From: a virus
Length of the DNA stretch: 30,346 nucleotides
Reading direction: 5' to 3' (one strand)
IMG/VR virus record: IMGVR_UViG_3300032401_000053
Location: 1 to 30,346 of that record
The number at the start of each line of letters is the position of its first letter. Within the stretch, counting starts at the first letter, position 1. A program made the translations under genes and the position numbers. Below, piece by piece: positions 28,090-30,346 of the stretch. The notes beneath the pieces are model-generated. The model did not search any database. It saw nothing but the letters and a program-made list of their open reading frames with translations, and was not told the origin of the DNA.

Positions 28090-29645
28090 TCTTTAATTAA
28101 AAAACTCCAATCTTCATTTGGGTGCTTTCTGTCTAAATATTCCTTAACCTGATTGACTGATTGAGTCATTCCTTTTAGAGAACTTTGATTAAAATTTTTC
28201 ACTAATTTTGTAGCCACATTTTGAAAATAAGGATTAATTAACATCTCTCTTCCTAAAACTCTCATTGCATGTTCTGAAGCTAACCCGCTTAATATAAAAG
28301 GATTACCAGAAACTAAAGAAATTGCTGCCCCAGGAATTGCTAAAACTTCCGCCTTACTTATAAAAGAGTCTATAATATCAGGCTTCAATCTTTTTGAGAT
28401 TTGAGCATATTTTGAATATAATTGATTCGTCATCTCAAAATCTTTAGCAATCTGTGGAGAAACTTTTTGCAAAGATTCAAGAATGGGTTTTTTTAATTGC
28501 GCAAGAGCTTTTTTCCCACCCTGAATGCTATTCCATTTAACAGATTTATTAATATCCTGCCAAAAATTTACAAGATGTTCAGGCGTTATTTGAGAGTTAG
28601 ATAAATTTTTTACAGAAGTTTCTATAAATTTTATAGCTGCTTCTTTATCTGGGGAGGGGGCTAATGTTTTGGATAAATTACCTCTAATTTGGTTAAATTC
28701 GTCAATAAGATTAGATCTCTCAACTATAGGTATTGCACGACCTGCTTCAGGACTAGATTTTATAGTCTCATATGAATCTCCCAACTTCTCTTTGATATTT
28801 GCAAAAAGTTTTTTTGTTTTAGGTCCTTTACGTGAAACTTTGGATAAAAGTTCAGCTTTATTTTCACTTTGGATTAGAGGGGTAATGAGTTTGTCATCTA
28901 ATCCAATTTTTCTTCCAGCATCTACAATTTCTTTTGTTTTTTTTGTTGGAATAAGCTTTTTAGAAATACCGCTTGGTAGCAATGCTCCGCCTATTTCTAC
29001 ACCTGTTGCTAATCCTTCAGGTCCTCCAGCTTCTCTGATACCTTGACCAAACAAACCAGAAGCACCTAAACTAAGTAATGCTTTTGCTCCACCACCCGTC
29101 GCAAGCCCTTCTCCTGCAAATTCAGCACCGCGCCCAGCAATCCTTCCAGATGGAGTTTTTCCTTCTCCTATTCCAGTAAATTTTTCTATACCCGATGATA
29201 TTTCTTTTGATGTTGGCAACCGACTCAAAGAAGGTGTTACATCTTCATCAGATAACAACATCAATTCCCCATATGAAGGAACTTCACCCTTATTTATCCT
29301 ATCTAAAATTTCAGATTGAATCGAATTTATAGCTTGTTGACCTGGTAAAGTTTCTCCTTCTTTTAATTGAAGGCCAAAAGTATCTAATATGTTTCCATAA
29401 GCCCCACCAATTCCAGATATTCCTTTTGAGACTACCTGCTCACCAATATCTCTTACTGTGTCTAAGAAATTAAAATTATCATTTTTTTTTGCTTCTAATT
29501 TCTTTGACATTCTTTCAAAAATATTAGCATTAGGTTCTAAATCTAAACCTTCAGGATATTGTTGAGATGTATCTATGATGTTTTCAAAATTTGAATAATC
29601 ATTATTCTTAGCTAATCTATTAAAAATATTATTGCTATTACTCAA
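28086..29645 (-). CDS. Large internal virion (ejection) protein candidate
   Basis: The 519-aa protein has a polar N-terminus, a Gly/Ala-rich central segment (about residues 165-225; GGGAKALLSLGASGLFGQG and VEIGGALLPSG) and a helical C-terminal half with a hydrophobic stretch (about 432-452, VLAIPGAAISLVSGNPFILSG). This composition, soluble helical ends with a weakly hydrophobic centre, is typical of DNA ejection proteins stored in podovirus heads, which enter the host envelope to form a channel. The start overlaps the upstream gene by eight bases. No peptidoglycan-cleaving domain was seen. The role is inferred from size, composition and neighbourhood. Confidence 0.55.
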   Translation of the reverse strand: MSNSNNIFNRLAKNNDYSNFENIIDTSQQYPEGLDLEPNANIFERMSKKLEAKKNDNFNFLDTVRDIGEQVVSKGISGIGGAYGNILDTFGLQLKEGETLPGQQAINSIQSEILDRINKGEVPSYGELMLLSDEDVTPSLSRLPTSKEISSGIEKFTGIGEGKTPSGRIAGRGAEFAGEGLATGGGAKALLSLGASGLFGQGIREAGGPEGLATGVEIGGALLPSGISKKLIPTKKTKEIVDAGRKIGLDDKLITPLIQSENKAELLSKVSRKGPKTKKLFANIKEKLGDSYETIKSSPEAGRAIPIVERSNLIDEFNQIRGNLSKTLAPSPDKEAAIKFIETSVKNLSNSQITPEHLVNFWQDINKSVKWNSIQGGKKALAQLKKPILESLQKVSPQIAKDFEMTNQLYSKYAQISKRLKPDIIDSFISKAEVLAIPGAAISLVSGNPFILSGLASEHAMRVLGREMLINPYFQNVATKLVKNFNQSSLKGMTQSVNQVKEYLDRKHPNEDWSFLIKD

Positions 29646-30346
29646 AGGTATACCCTAGTTTTTTCGCTTCTGCCTCTGCTTTCTTTATATCATTGTTAAA
29701 TCTTATCAATAGCGATTGAGCTACCACTTCAGACACGGGAGTTCCCGGAGTCACATTATGAAATGATTTTGACTCTTTATCTTCAATGGATGCGATTGCT
29801 CTCAAATCATTGTATAATTCATTTTGCTTTTCAGAGGCATATTTAGATAGTCGCTCTTGTACTATTGGACCTAACTTTGATAGGGATTTTAAATCGCCAT
29901 TTTGTTCAAATTCATCTGACAATTCATTTGTAATCCTAATGCGCTCACGATCAAGGTCTAATTCATTATTTAAAGCACGAGTTACAGATAAGTTTGCTGC
30001 TATAGATCTACCAAGTTTTGGCATCATATCAGCAATTTGTTGTTCGATCCATTGGTTCGGTCTTGCTCCAGCTCTTGAAATATTTCCTAAGAAAAATTCT
30101 TTACCAGCTGTCTTAAAAACTGCTCCTTCAGGTGATCTAAGACCTTCAATCCCTGTTTTTTCAGCTAAATTATCCAATGTAAAAAAAGATAAGTCCTTGT
30201 TAGCTAACGCATTATTCATTAAATTTAAGGAAGATTCTTTTAAAGGTAGTTTTTCAGCTATATTGTCTGCATTTTCCAAAACTTTGTCTGCTCGTTTTGT
30301 TGCCCTATCGAACGCTTTTTCATCTTTTCTAGTAATTAGCTTATTT
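29638..30346 (-). CDS. C-terminal part of a second ejection protein candidate (cut by window edge)
   Basis: At least 235 residues are open to the right edge, so the start is outside the window; the TTG near 30279 is internal, since the same frame continues upstream with coding-like sequence (NKLITRKDEKAFDRATKRAD). The visible part is helical and charged (KLGRSIAANLSVTRALNNELDLDRERI, then FNNDIKKAEAEAKKLGY), as in large podovirus internal proteins. It overlaps the next gene by eight bases, indicating coupled translation of the two. No enzymatic motif is visible in this portion. Confidence 0.6.
   Translation of the reverse strand, partial: NKLITRKDEKAFDRATKRADKVLENADNIAEKLPLKESSLNLMNNALANKDLSFFTLDNLAEKTGIEGLRSPEGAVFKTAGKEFFLGNISRAGARPNQWIEQQIADMMPKLGRSIAANLSVTRALNNELDLDRERIRITNELSDEFEQNGDLKSLSKLGPIVQERLSKYASEKQNELYNDLRAIASIEDKESKSFHNVTPGTPVSEVVAQSLLIRFNNDIKKAEAEAKKLGYTFE

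Noticed and set aside
1-30346. CRISPR array, tRNA genes, insertion sequences, integrase and attachment sites
   Set aside because: No regularly spaced repeats, no cloverleaf with a TTCGA arm, no transposase or integrase motifs, and no flanking direct repeats were seen.

Overview
This window is a block of a tailed double-stranded DNA bacteriophage genome, either a virus contig or a prophage. It is AT-rich, uses the standard code (TGA, TAA and TAG all act as stops), has Shine-Dalgarno sites before most genes, and is packed with 1 to 14 nt gene overlaps. The morphogenesis genes look short-tailed (podovirus-like): small and large terminase, a 723-aa P22-type portal, a scaffold, an N4-gp56-type major capsid protein, neck and tail-hub candidates, and two large proteins that look like internal virion (ejection) proteins. 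I see no integrase, DNA polymerase, lysis gene I can name, tRNA or CRISPR array. The host is probably Gram-negative (one gene encodes a Sec signal peptide with a V-x-A cleavage site), but I cannot name it.

Layout. 1-12939, minus strand: packaging, head and neck/tail-hub genes, read from terminase (about 12.9 kb) down to the tail hub at the left edge. This late operon is interrupted at 4245-5765 by an HNH homing-type endonuclease, a 208-bp structured element and a 300-nt gene-free stretch that folds strongly on the minus strand. 13198-14134, plus strand: a two-gene cassette with its own promoter and terminator, encoding a two-helix membrane protein and a secreted or membrane-anchored protein (a probable moron). 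14134-18933, minus strand: small early genes, a PD-(D/E)XK nuclease, a winged-helix replication protein, two SpoVG-like proteins and a helix-turn-helix regulator. 19005-21178, plus strand: the divergent early operon, ending in a Red-type recombination pair (Bet annealase and YqaJ exonuclease). 21179-27664, minus strand: adhesins and tail fibres, including two tandem C1q-like proteins, a beta-helix spike and an 808-aa repeat fibre. 27789-28089, plus strand: a ribbon-helix-helix regulator and a 26-aa membrane peptide. 28086-30346, minus strand: the two ejection-protein candidates, the second cut by the window edge.

Working together: the helix-turn-helix protein and the divergently transcribed recombination operon share an intergenic region holding a good promoter and an inverted repeat over its start, which looks like the early regulatory switch. 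Bet, YqaJ, the SpoVG-like proteins, the PD-(D/E)XK nuclease and the winged-helix protein form a DNA replication and recombination set. Bet and one SpoVG-like protein both end in an acidic-PF tail like that of single-stranded DNA binding protein.

The most unusual content is RNA-level. There is a 208-bp element present twice, 20 kb apart, with about 94% identity, conserved stems and one rapidly changing loop. There is a 300-nt candidate structured RNA with three GNRA-tetraloop hairpins and a terminator inside the late operon. Strong hairpins lie in front of the HNH and replication genes, and their G-U wobble pairs work only in the minus-strand transcript. Several genes too short for routine calling were found by reading frames directly (2855-3016, 14134-14313, 14777-14947, 19241-19417, 27789-27962, 28009-28089).
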